Assembly: GCA_002110485.1 (NCBI GenBank)
Contig: MOWL01000067.1
Location: forward strand, 496,001 to 560,000
Reading direction: 5' to 3'
DNA: 64,000 nucleotides
Source of the DNA: Emergomyces orientalis
Taxonomy: Eukaryota; Ascomycota; Eurotiomycetes; Onygenales; Ajellomycetaceae
Under the pieces are notes generated by a model. That model was not told the DNA's origin. It did no database searches and saw only the letters and a list, made by a program, of their open reading frames with translations. This document shows positions 11,786-23,400 of the stretch, in pieces. Positions within the stretch are counted from its first letter, which is position 1. Each line of letters opens with the position of its first letter. The translations under genes were made by a program, and so were the position numbers.

Positions 11786-12540
11786 ATGGCCACTGCAACG
11801 GTTCGTGTGAGAATCGTGGATTTAGACGAGCTGATACCGAGAGTTATCAATGCCGAAACAAGAAGGTAATCGATTGTCCCGCAATTTTTCCTTTAAAAGT
11901 GCTTATTTTTTATTTTTATTTTTATTTTTTGGCTGACCCACCTCAGATCGCAATGTGGAGAAACTGATGCCCTGGTCATTCTGTGACGGCGGTAATGCCC
12001 CCTATAGCTGCAAAATAGTTTGGTCTGCGGGCCAAAACAAATTTATAAGCTTGTTTTCCTACCTACCTAGCTACCGTGACAGACTGGAACGGTGGCAAGC
12101 AGATCACGGCCATGAACCCGACCTCTGTGAAACGAACATCAAGAGAGCTCTGCGGCAGATCGAGACAATCACTCTGCCTCCCAAAATTGGAACGTGTTTA
12201 AAAATCAGACGTCGCCGCGCGAATTATCCATTGTCAGGAATGGGATTTACTGAAGCTGTTCCGGGACTCGTATGATTGGGATCGATTTGAGTGTACCAGA
12301 AAGCCCGAGGATTCTGTGAGTATTACATATTGATACTTCTCAGTTTATACTGATGTTTTCTTGCAGCTGTCCTTCTGGAAACCCAAGCTCAACTATGTGA
12401 TTGGCGGCAAGATTGCATCCAGGTATCAAGGTGCAGTCGCCATCGTCCGCCGGGCGTGGAGGTGCCTATCATTACTTATCCGGCAGTATAACATCCCATT
12501 CCATTCTTCACTTCGTCTGACTGACATGATATCGTGGTGA
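11786..12540 (+). pseudogene. Possible decayed or unrecognised gene
   Basis: Several short segments look coding but do not assemble cleanly. An ATG at 11786 gives about 27 codons (MATATVRVRIVDLDELIPRV) ending at a GTAATC donor. After a CAG near 11946 there is an open segment with KLMPWSFCDGG, and a later segment (LKLFRDSYDWDRFECTRKPE) lies in another frame. That one ends at a GTGAGT donor with a TTGCAG acceptor and a further open stretch. Frames do not join without at least one shift. No family was recognised. It could be a real multi-exon gene that I mis-spliced or a remnant. Confidence 0.25.
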
Positions 12541-15500
12541 GAAGGACAGACATGGTAAACATTTCTCGCTGAGACAATGAGTGTAGTGCTTGGTGAACTT
12601 GCCGCGAACCTGGAGGTTTGTGACGGCCTCTGTGATCAGGAGCTTTTTCTGGCTGGATTTCACGGCGAGCTCTTTCTTGTTGCTCGTAATTTTTTTTCGC
12701 GGCGACGTTTCTTCCGGGTCCCAAATGAAGGGATGCTCAGAGTTAGAAATTCTCGAGCTCAAATTCACGCCTGGCTATGATCTTTGTTTGAGGCAAGGCT
12801 GGGTGGGTGGAAGCAGCACAGCTTTTGCCCCCGCCTTTTTCGGTATTTATTAAACGGGAAATGCAAAAGTTGATGGGATGCGAAACGTTGTGGGAAAAGC
12901 AGCGCAGGTTGTGAGGGCCCTGGGCTGAATATTTCACGAGTGGGCTACGACACAATAACACTTTTTCTGGAAGCCACAGGCAATAACTGAACCAGAAGAA
13001 GAGAGGTAGCCGTAATTATTATTTAAAGGCTCCCCAAGGGAGGAACATGAGGACATAGCAGCGAGACTCTTGTGCTTGTAAATGCGGATGAGGAACTGTT
13101 AAATCTGGGAGTCCCATGCATACCAAGGTAGGGATTTAGGTAGATATCAGCGTTCGCTATTGAATCGGGGAACCAGATAATTATTTCTATATCAATATTC
13201 GATGGTGCTTCAAAAATATTTTTAAACGTAGAAATAGGGGTAAAGAAAATTCTAGCGCCTCTTTTACCTAAGAGTTATGCGGGTTCGCTTGAGGCTCTCC
13301 CAACACACCAAGTTTTTTCTCTAGCACCACTCAACGGCTTGTTGTCTAATAGTATTTATCCTCATCTATTATCGGTTTTAAAGAAGATTCTACCTAATAT
13401 TCAGCATGAAACAATTTGTTCCTGTGGGGCAGAACAATGCTAAGATAAATATTTCCATCTCTCGGAGGGGCGATTGTTGATAATCCTTTCCGACTTTTCT
13501 TCGCGGAAATTTCTCACAGCATCGACAGCACGGGATGGATTTTGGATGACTGTGCCCATGGCAAATATGGCGAGAACTTTACGGATGGATTCATACATCG
13601 CCGGGCGTTTTCATCCTCCATATACGGAGTAATGAATCTCGAAGCACAATTGGAATACAGAGACACCGTGGGTTGGCGCAGGAGACGAGTCAAGATATGA
13701 TGTTTAGAAATTCCGACTTTGCCTCAATATGTTCACTCTAGGAGGAGTACTTGGCTAGTCTGCAAGTAGACGGAGTATTCGGTCATTCTGACTGAGCTGT
13801 TCTGAGACCAACTTAAACATTTGCAGGTCTCAAGCATCGGCGTTCTTGATCGAGGTCGACCTAGCGACGACAATTCCCCTCGATGATTCACGTGTTTATT
13901 TTATTAGCTTCGCCTGGTCGCTTGTTCGTCGCCTGGTCTAGCTCAGGGCAGCGATTGAAGACGCTGCACGCCTTTGGGTGCAGAGCCTTTAAACACAAGC
14001 CCCTACCGTTGTTGTTTTTCGCAACCAAAAGGCAGTTAGTTGACCAACCATCTATCCAAATTGGCTGGGAGTATTGGGGGAATGTCATATTCCTTGATAC
14101 GCCGCCCGTCCTGCTAGAGCGGCTGATATTTCGCACCCCATCATTTGGATTGCCACCCCGTAACTTTGAATGGTGATCCTTGCCCCAGCATGCTTATGAA
14201 GCTTTAGTCTCTGTGCGCGTGAATCGGACACCTGGGGTAGAAATGCAGAACTTTTAATTCAGCCCTTGACAAACCGATCAAATACGTAAATACCCTGCCG
14301 ATTGGTTACTCCTAAGTTACCACTCGCGCCTTAATGGAACTTATTACCATATTGCATAAGGTACGGCAAGGGGGGTGTGTCTCCAGTTTACACGGTGTAC
14401 AGCACACGTTAAATGTCACACCCATCCCCCCTTGTGGGTTGACGGCAAGATGAAAGGGTTCCTGTTTTGAATCTTCGCTTCCGAATAATCTGGAAGAAAA
14501 TGGTTGATGACCAGGGTCTTGGCGTTGGCACTCAAACCAAGAGACAGAACTTTTGAGAGAATCTACTTGCCGTTATGAATAAATATTGACTGATATAACT
14601 ATATTATCTATAATACGAATATATGTCACATTTGCTCAACGCATGCGCTTAACTCTCTGTATCAGTAAATTCGTAGCCTCCCTTAGCTAGCGAGTGAATA
14701 CGAATAGGAAGTTTTGTCCATGGGATGAGTAACTAATCGTAACTACTACTTGCTCAGGACTTTCAGTGACCTACGCCGCATGCATGATTCACCCGAAGAC
14801 AGAAGTTTCATTGAATTAGGGCGAGCCTCGGCGTACCCTGTGGTTCAGGGGGGCTGGGGGCTGGGGCTTCCAACAAACATAGCGCCTTGGTGGTTGACAC
14901 CATCCGCGCCAGAACCTCCCAATTATTTTTGTTTGTTTTTTGTTTTTTCAGGTTGACTGACATGACATCACGGCGGAGCTGTATACCTTCCAGTATGCAC
15001 GCTGAGATTCTGCAAATTAGAAGCTCTTCAGCGTATGCGAACGAAGTAGTTGTTCTGTCACGCATTGAGGAAAAGCAAATACTGGTGGCTGGTTATCCCC
15101 TCCCATCCCATGGAGTGGAAGGGGTCGGATACTTTGAGCAAATTTCAGAAGAAAACCCAACGACAAACCCTAATCCCTAATCAGGCTTTCCCAACCCTGG
15201 AACCAGTAATCAGCACTACAGGAAGCACAATTGGCAACCAGCAAGGGTGTTTTTTTAATTTTTCCAGGGGACCAACCCAAGAGAACCGTTGGGGGGCTTA
15301 CTCCATGCCTAATTGAGGTGATTCCCACTGGATAACTAGAGCCCAATATCTGGAAAACTGTTGGTGGGGGCCAACATCTGGCGGACTTCATCCCACACCC
15401 AACGAGCTCGGCTGTCTGCGCTAAATTGGTAGGCCTCCCGCAGTGCCCCATAGCGATTGGCTACACCAATGAACATGTGAAACATTTATCACACAGATAT

Positions 15501-15636
15501 TGTGGCACAGTGAAGTTGCGGAGCTGTTGGTCGTTCAGATTGATTCGGCTACAATATCCAGCTTATTTATTATTTATTCTACTGTCAACGACCAAAGGGG
15601 GGGCCTTCCACAACCAGTTGGTGGTAGGTTCTAATA
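12541..15636. other. Gene-poor spacer before bioB
   Basis: About 3.1 kb with only short ORFs of no recognisable family on either strand. Its right end should hold the bioB promoter. Confidence 0.35.
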
Positions 15637-16856
15637 ATGGCTTCGATGAGATTGTCCCAAGCTGGGGGACGAAGTATTCTACGCATTTTCACCCCAATAA
15701 CACAAACCCGAGCGGCTACTTCCATATGCTCAGCGTCTGCGTCAACATCAAATGTGCTACAAGATGCAATTTCTGCTGAAGCCCCCCGCATCAATTGGAC
15801 GCGGGACGAAATTAGACAGATATACGAAACACCCCTCCACCAACTTACCCATGCTGCTGTACGAAATCATTCCATTATTCGGGGGAGAACCATCCCCTCC
15901 TCATGTTAGAACGGAGGTGATGCTAATGATTAGGCACATGCCTACAGGCAACTGTCCACCGGCGATTCCATGACCCCTCGGCTATCCAACTATGTACTCT
16001 AATGAATATTAAAGTCGGCGGTTGCACAGAAGATTGCTCGTACTGTTCACAATCCTCACGATACGACACTGGCCTCAAGGCATCAAAGATGAGCTCTGTC
16101 GAAGCTGTCCTTGAAGCCGCTCGCACTGCGAAAGAAAACGGTAGCACTCGTTTCTGCCTGGGCGCAGCATGGAGGGACATGCGTGGTCGTAAAAGCGGTC
16201 TACGAAACGTTAAGGAAATGATTTCCGGCGTTAGAAAGATGGATATGGAAGTGTGCGTAACGCTTGGAATGATTGATGGAGAGCAGGCCAAGGAGCTGAA
16301 GGAAGCTGGGTTGACAGCCTACAATCATAACGTCGATACCTCACGAGAGTTTTACCCGTCCATCATTACTACACGGACATATGACGAGCGTCTTCAAACG
16401 CTTAGCCACGTGCGCGACGCGGGTATCAATGTTTGCTCAGGCGGCATTCTAGGATTAGGCGAAGAGGACTCCGATCGAGTCGGCCTCTTACTTACCGCCG
16501 CAACGCTTCCTGCCCATCCAGAGTCATTCCCTGTTAATGCTCTCGTTCCCATCAAGGGAACCCCTCTTGGGCACAGAAAACCAATCGCCTTCGACAAGTT
16601 GTTACGTACCGTCGCGACGGCGAGGATAATTCTTCCAAAGACAACTGTTCGACTTTCCGCGGGACGCATAAACATGACTGAGGAGCAGCAGGTTGCATGT
16701 TTCATGGCTGGGGCGAATTCGGTGTTTACTGGCGAAAAAATGCTCACCACTGACTGCAATGGGTGGGAGGAGGATAAGAAGATGTTTGAGAAATGGGGCT
16801 TCTACCCAATGGAAGGATTTCAACGAGGAGAGTTCAGGGGCACTACTTCAAATTAA
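15637..16856 (+). CDS. bioB: Biotin synthase
   Basis: Radical SAM enzyme that inserts sulfur into dethiobiotin, the last step of biotin synthesis; mitochondrial in eukaryotes. Exons 15637-15858 and 15948-16856 join in phase 0 to give 376 residues. The first 40 residues are Arg/Ser/Ala-rich with no acidic residue (MASMRLSQAGGRSILRIF), a typical mitochondrial leader. The radical SAM cluster motif CxxxCxxC is in GGCTEDCSYCSQSSRYDTG. Conserved segments follow: FCLGAAWRDMRGR, the YNHNVDTSREFY segment, GGILGLGE, and LSAGRINM with the Arg ligand region for the auxiliary cluster. The end of the gene is 97 bases from the end of convergent bioDA. It forms a cluster with bioDA and bioF. Confidence 0.97.
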
Positions 16857-16953
16857 AAGTGTTTGAATAGTATATTATATTTTCGGTGCTTTAAATTCAA
16901 ATAGAAATGTCTATATTGCGGGGTATAACCCCAAAAATTCTAAATTCTTCTTA

Positions 16954-19811
16954 TTACAGAAGAGCAGAACGAACTGCTTTCTCTACCATAGCAAGCTCAT
17001 CTAGATCTGAAGTCAAATCACACATCAAATACAAGACGTTCCCTAGGACCCTGCAGTGGATGTTAAACCCGTCCGCATTCGTTTCCCTTAGTTGCCGTTG
17101 TAAGCCAGATGCGGCATTGGAATCATATCCTAGAATGATTAAATCTGTTAACGGGATAGCTACCAGAGCTGGTTTAGGGATAGGGTGAACTACTTACCAC
17201 CACCATCTTGGTTTCGTAGGCTGATGCTGAGAACAGTACCAAGGGCAAACGCAGCTTCAACCTGTTCTGAGTGAGAGAGGTCTCGGACGAGTTGATCCGA
17301 CCAGCTACTCCAAACTTGCCGGGATTGTTCTCGAAGATTATGTTCGTTGTCGCTGTGAGTTCTCAATCGGTCTGCTTGATCTCTAATTGGTTTCTGCAGA
17401 TCCTCATTTCCCATTTCCGCTGGCGGTTGATCACACTTTTGACCATGCAGCTGTATTTGCTCATACCTTTCTGCATTCATAGTGGTAAGCATGCGAAGTG
17501 ACGCTTCAGCTACTTTGCAGCCGACAGGATGTGCGGTGTAGCTGTGGCCGTGCAGCAGGGCATCTACTTTGTGCGGACTGGAGAACGCATCGAAGACATC
17601 GTTACTTGCTAGAGTGACACAGAGGGGTAAAAGGCCGCCAGTCAATAGTTTTGCGTGCACCGAGATGTCAGCATGAGTATCAAGGAAGGAAGCAGAGGAA
17701 GCTCTGCCCAGGCGATAGAGCCCGGTGAAAACTTCGTCAAGAACCACAGGCAGGCCGGACCATGTGTGATCTGACAGTGGTGGGGTATGACCCTGGCCAA
17801 AGAGGTCCGAGTTGTCCCGAACAACTTCAACCATCGCTTGCTGGAAAAGTGGATCGCTGAAAACATTTCCCAAAGTCAGCTACGGTTAACAGCGGCGAAG
17901 AGGAAAAGAAAATTGTTCCAACCAAGGAGTACTAACGCGAATAACATCCCGCCGGCTCCCAAGATGACTGGTTCCATGATAAGGGCTCCAAATTTTCGAC
18001 CATCCTGCAGGACAAGTTTTTCCAGGCTCTTCTTTATGTAGTTTCTATAACGTTCACCGGCCTCAGATTCTTTCCGTTGGGCAAGGTCAAAGATAGATTG
18101 TAGTGTAGGGAATTCTACATTTGCTCCCAGCGATTCCCTCAATTCCGCTGGTATTTCGACGATCCAGTTGCCCTGTACCATTTTCACCGTGGGAAAGTCA
18201 AACCAATGGCCACGGCCACGGTACCATTCAACTTTCTTATTGAAGGTCGATGGCTCTGAGAGATCCATTGTTCCAATGGTATCACCATGATAACTTCCGC
18301 GCAGGCCTAAAATCTCAATATCTTCCTTGGTGGAATCCCAATTATACCGCTTGCATGCCACTCTCAGAGACATCTTAACAGCGACCTCCATACCAGTGCT
18401 TCCATTGTCCGAGTAGAATGCTCTTTTCAATCGAGGGTTGTCCACCTTTTTAATTAGTGACTCCGCAAGAGAAAGGGCAGGATCATGGATGGCACTGGGG
18501 AAAATGACGTGACCATAGCGACCAGCCGCATAGGCTGCCTCCAAAGACAGTTCAGCGTTTCCATGGCCAAGGCACTGTGTCCACCATGATGCAGAGCCAT
18601 CAAATGTTGGACGTAGTAAATTGGATGCATCCTTTTGCGCACGTTCAAAATTAGATGTGGTTGATTTAGAGCCGGATTCAACAGAATGTCCTTTGGTGGT
18701 CTGGAAACAGTCTCCATATGCCGAATCGATTACCATTATATCTTTTGGAGTTATCGACTGGTGTTGGGTAAAGGGGTACCAAATGGAGGCGTGGGCCCTG
18801 GAAGGCATGGACTCAAGCTTTGAGATCCTGGAATGATGTTTTTCAGAAAGTCCTTCCAAGAAACCGGAGAGAGGCGCATGTGTTTCCGCCGCGAGCTTTT
18901 TAACCTGTTCTTCGTAATACTCTGACATTTCCTGCTCGTCGCTTGCGGCAGGGGAGCCATTATCTGTTAATCGCTTTTGGGGGGGCTGGGGAATGGTTAA
19001 AACCGGAATGTTCTTCTTGGAGAAGAAAAAATCTTTTAGGTATGCGTGATTTTGATAATAATTATCCTCCAGCACCGCAACTGCGTCGATATCGTACCCG
19101 CGCAGGATAAGACATTCGTAAGCAGCAATAGAAGACGATATTCCCCCTAGTCTTGAGTCTGCAACCAGGAGGACAGGCAATCGTAGTGGTCTATAGAGAT
19201 CGCTCTGCAGTGTGCCATTCGGACCAGGGGATAGGACCCCTCCAGCTGTCTCAACGAGCGCAAGCCCTCGTCCTTGTTGTGCCCAGCCCTTAAGGGTTTG
19301 GCTAACTGCTTCAACTATTTCTCGGTCTCTAGGGCACTACAGACACGGAATTTAGCGACATATAAGCTATACATGTATAGGTGATGGCAAAATTACCTTC
19401 TCGCCGATAGCAGCAAGATGTGGGCTCACTGGTTGGTCGAAGCTGAATAAACACTTACTCGAGACATGTTGAGCGAAACGACTGATGTGTCTGTGTTGCG
19501 CAAATCATATTAGGAACGCGATTATGTATCATTGACATGTTCATTCGGAGCTAACCACCGTAGAAAAGGAACCCAGGCAAAATATTTGACAGACAATGTA
19601 GGTATCCACTGGCATCCACGTACCTATCATCTCTCTCATAATCAGGCCCAGTGGAAACGGGCTTCAGATACCAGTGGTTGACTTTGGGCTTCGACACGGC
19701 GTGGGCTTTATAAAGCAGTGACGAGAATATTGTTTTACCCACGCTGGTATTCGCACCGTATACCTGATATGCCTGGAGATGCTTTGAGAGAAAAGCTCCC
19801 ACGCGCGCCAT
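16954..19811 (-). CDS. bioDA: Bifunctional dethiobiotin synthetase / DAPA aminotransferase
   Basis: Catalyses the two middle steps of biotin synthesis: SAM-dependent transamination of KAPA to DAPA (BioA part), then ATP-dependent ring closure to dethiobiotin (BioD part). Five exons: 19811-19624, 19490-19397, 19336-17937, 17856-17198 and 17129-16954, all canonical and in frame, total 838 residues. The N-terminal BioD domain has the P-loop GANTSVGKT at residues 19-27 and ETAGGVLSPGPNG. The BioA domain follows from about residue 300: WYPFTQH, SWWTQCLGHGN, STGMEVAVKM, RGSYHGDTIGTMDLS, DEVFTGLYRLGR, and the PLP lysine in HAKLLTGGLLPL. This D-A fusion is the normal arrangement in filamentous fungi and plants. 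The start lies 470 bases from the left LTR of a copia element that separates it from divergent bioF. Confidence 0.96.
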
Positions 19812-20037
19812 TGTTAGAGCAAAAGCCCCCCTTTTTAAGGCACTTACACTGGCGAGGGCATTCAGCCGGTGGTAAGAGGCTACAGAGCTCTGTATGCCGT
19901 ACAGTCTCTTTAATATTGAGCCTCCGAGTTGCGTACATAATAATAATATGACGCAGACTTCTCCGCAGAAATATTTGCAACATTTCTAGCCCCTTGTTAA
20001 ATTAATTCCCCAGCTATTGTTGAGAGAGCTTGGATAT

Positions 20038-20043
20038 CACGTG
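20038..20043. promoter_or_regulatory. CACGTG E-box upstream of bioDA
   Basis: A palindromic CACGTG lies 227 bases upstream of the bioDA start and 239 bases from the left LTR. bHLH factors bind this core in fungi. A function in biotin gene control is speculation. Confidence 0.25.
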
Positions 20044-20276
20044 GTATTTGTTATTTCGGCCCACAGAAAAAGTTCAACCGAGTGCTCCGGACGCGGCGAT
20101 ATGCTCCATTATTGCGTGATGGGGACAAGTGACAGCAAGCTTACATTTTTTGAGACAGAGGAACTGCCCCTCAATCATGGTACCTGGCCGCCGAGGGGGG
20201 CGGGCCAAGCTTCGTCCCTGTGAGCTGATCTCGCTCTGACTGGTGGAACCCCTTTTTTTGCCCCAACGGGCCAACA

Positions 20277-20281
20277 ATATC
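20277..20281. repeat. Left target site duplication (ATATC)
   Basis: ATATC directly precedes the left LTR and is repeated directly after the right LTR at 25259-25263. This shows a single integration of the copia element between bioDA and bioF. Confidence 0.9.
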
Positions 20282-20383
20282 TGTTAGGTGATACTAGGGC
20301 TACCCGGGTCACATGCCCCACACACACATATATATTTTAGCTAGTTAGGTAGTTCAATATGATAGGCTTGATGCACTCTATGA
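20282..20383 (+). repeat. 5' LTR of copia element 1
   Basis: Begins TGTTAGGTGATACTAG and ends CACTCTATGA. It matches the 3' LTR base for base by eye. It ends in GA rather than the usual CA, given the ATATC duplication; with a 6-base AATATC reading the LTR would be one base shorter. Confidence 0.9.
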
Positions 20384-20396
20384 GGTTATGAGGCCC
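20384..20396 (+). promoter_or_regulatory. Primer-binding site matching the initiator tRNA-Met anticodon loop
   Basis: GGTTATGAGGCCC directly follows the LTR. The first nine bases are complementary to CTCATAACC, the anticodon arm of eukaryotic initiator tRNA-Met. This suggests priming by a tRNA fragment cut in the anticodon loop, as known for Drosophila copia. The second copia element in the window has the same nine bases at 61716-61724. Confidence 0.65.
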
Positions 20397-20457
20397 TCTG
20401 TTTAATACGCTGCGTTACTGCTATCTATTTCTCTTATACAGCTAGTTCTTGCCTCTC

Positions 20458-23400
20458 ATGGTGAACTTACGGTCAGGCAACAGTCCTGATCTTACGAGGG
20501 AAAATAAGCCGACTAGGCGAGCGGAACGTACGCCGGAGAATATTGAAAACGAGCCCTTTCCAACCCCCATTACAGCCCGTAAATTGCCCGCAAGAGCTCC
20601 TTCGGAGGAGTCAAGTGCTGATTTCGAAGATCCAATGTCGGATATGTCGGATACGGGCTCAGATCGCGATGAACCCACCCAGGAGGCTCAGGTTGAGCAT
20701 GATGACTCCTTGAGCGCTGAGACCCGGGCGAGGTTGGAGATTGCGAGGTTGGAGAATGAAACAGCGCGGATTAAGGCTGGTGCTGGTGCGGGGGAGCTCG
20801 CAGGCGCCAATATGACGGCTTATTTGAAGGCCATTAAGGAGTTTCGACTTACAGTTAAGCTTCTTGAAAAGCCAGTTCTGCTGCTGGGCTCCATGAACTA
20901 TCCCATGTGGAGGGATGAGGTTCTTCTCGCGGCGAAGGATTCAGAAACAGATGATATTTTGTTAAATAAGGAGCTGGCCCCGCCTGAGGGGGTCAGTGAG
21001 GACGTTGCGAAGCTCTGGAGGGAGCGGAATAGCTGGCTGCGTAATTATATGTGGTCAGCGATTTCCGCACAGGCTAGAACTCATTTTACTATACCGAAGG
21101 AGAATCAATTGTCTGCCTATATGCTGTGGTCCATAGTAGAGGAGAACTTCGCTGAACGCCGCGTAGTTCGCCGGTTTCGTCTTTTCAATGAGTTCCTGGG
21201 TATGACGGCTGAGTCTTGCGGGTCGGATCGTGCGTTTATTGAGCGTCTCTTAGCCGTACGAACTGAATATAAGCGATTAGATTTTTATATGCCGGATTCC
21301 GTCTTCTTTGATCGATTGCTTGCGGGGATTCACAGTAGATGGGCCAATCTCATACGAAATAGGATGGATGATATTGAAAAGAGTGGTGAAGATACTCTCC
21401 TGGAGGATGATTTTGTGGGTCTATGCCGTGATATTCTGCTTCGATTGCCCTCTGGCGGCAGTTCCTCTTCTTCAAAGAACACAAAGGCGCCCGTAAATAA
21501 TGCGAGCAGTATGGATGATGCGGGTGAGAGCCCTGCTCCATCTGCATCAGGCAGGCCAAAATGCTCACATTGCGGGATTGTGGGCCATAATGAGGAGAGC
21601 TGTTGGAAAAAGCACCCAGAGAAGCGTCCATCAGGTTATTCTAATGAAAAAAGGCGTGGTGGCACCAAGAAGGATAAGAAGAAGGCCAATAATGAGGATT
21701 CTTCCAAGAGCCCCGATGACGGCTCTGCTCCTGTACACAGTACGGTTGAGAAGGTGTTCCATGCTCGTGAAATCGTCCGTGATGATGATATTGCGGATGA
21801 GTGGGTTCTGGACTCGGGGTCTGGCGCTCACGCAACACCACGCAAGGAGCTTGTTAAATGCCATTCAATGAGCTCCAATGTTAAATTGAAAATGGCGGAT
21901 GGGACCATTGTTCCAGCTGCGGCCGTTGGTACGGTTGAACTGGCGGTTGATGGGGCGGATGTGTGCCTGGAAGGTGTGCGATTTGCCCCCGAATTAGAAG
22001 CAAATATCGTGAGCTTTGGCAAATTAGTCCGCAAGGGCTATACGTTCAAGCAATTGGCATATGGAGAAGCTCACTCGATTATTATGACCTCTCCCGATCG
22101 AATGGTCAGCTTCACTGCTGTTTTGAATGAGAAAGATATCTATGTCATTGAAAAGCCTCCGCAAATCCGAGATTTGATTCAATTCGCCATGCCTAATGGT
22201 GATTTTCGGCCCGTAAATGCTGTGGATGACTCGCTATTGGCTCTGCCATCAATGAATATAAAACCAGTAGAGCTCACGATGCTGCAATGGCATTTGAAGC
22301 TGGGTCATCTTAACCACATGGATATAGCGAAGATGGCCGCGGATCCGCGCATGGGGATGAGGATTAAAGGCTCCAAGGCTCTGCCTTTTTGTAAAACCTG
22401 CGTGCAGGCTAAGATGGCTCGTCCTGCTTTTGAGCCCATGATTAGAAAAGTGAAGCCTGCTGCACGATTATTTATTGATCTTGCGGGCGGTGGGCGTACC
22501 TTATTCAATGAGGATGGCGTTCCCACGTATGGGGGGGCTGATTATTGGATGAGTATTACGGACGATGCCACGAGATATCGGTGGGCCATTTTAATGGCCA
22601 CCAAGGGTGAAGCAACCGCGAAACTACGGGATTTTATAACAATGATTGAGACCACTGCGCAGCGATGCGTGGGCTCCTTGCACTGGGATGGTGGTGGAGA
22701 ATTCAAGAGCGATGAATTAAAAGCTTTTTGTAAACAGCGAGGCATTGCCTATGAGACGACTACGCCATATACCCCACAATCAAATGGTCCAGCGGAACGT
22801 GCGAACCGCATAATAATCGAAAGAACTAGGAGCTTGCTATTCGATAGCGGGCAGCCTAGGGACCTATGGGGTGAGGCCATGCAGGCTGCCGTTATGTTGA
22901 TCAATATGTCTCCCACCTCTACGAAGCTTTACGGGTGCAAGGAGGGGTCTCCGCTGACCCCCTTTGAAGCATGGATGGGGGTGCAGCCCACGGCGAATTG
23001 GCTGCATAGATGGGGCTGCAAGGTCTACAAGAAGGATCTGCGAGTTACTAATAAGCTTGCGGATAGAACGGATGGGAAAGAATGGATCTTTGTGGGTTAT
23101 CAGGGCCTTCATCAAGTTCGCATATGGGACCCTGATGCACGCAGGTTGGAGATAGCACGAGATGTGGTTTTTGATGAAGCTCTCGTGGAGGACGTGTCAT
23201 TCATTAATGCCGCTCTTCCGGCTCCTCATGAGCCAAATAACATACCGGATGAGCTCGATGTTTTGAATCCTGCGGATGGATGGCAGCACTGTCTCCTGCG
23301 GCGCCTGGCAAGGGAGCGGCCGCACATCATGAAGATGCTTGTCAATGGGGATCTGGAGGAGGCCATTGAGCCTACCTATCTTATAAACAGTGATGTTGAT

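Noticed and set aside
12743..12961. Short minus-strand ORFs near 12.5-13.0 kb
   Set aside because: Low complexity of evidence: short, unrecognised and overlapping other short ORFs.
16907..17188. 93-codon plus-strand ORF after bioB
   Set aside because: It is the antisense of the last exon and intron of bioDA, whose sense frame matches the family.
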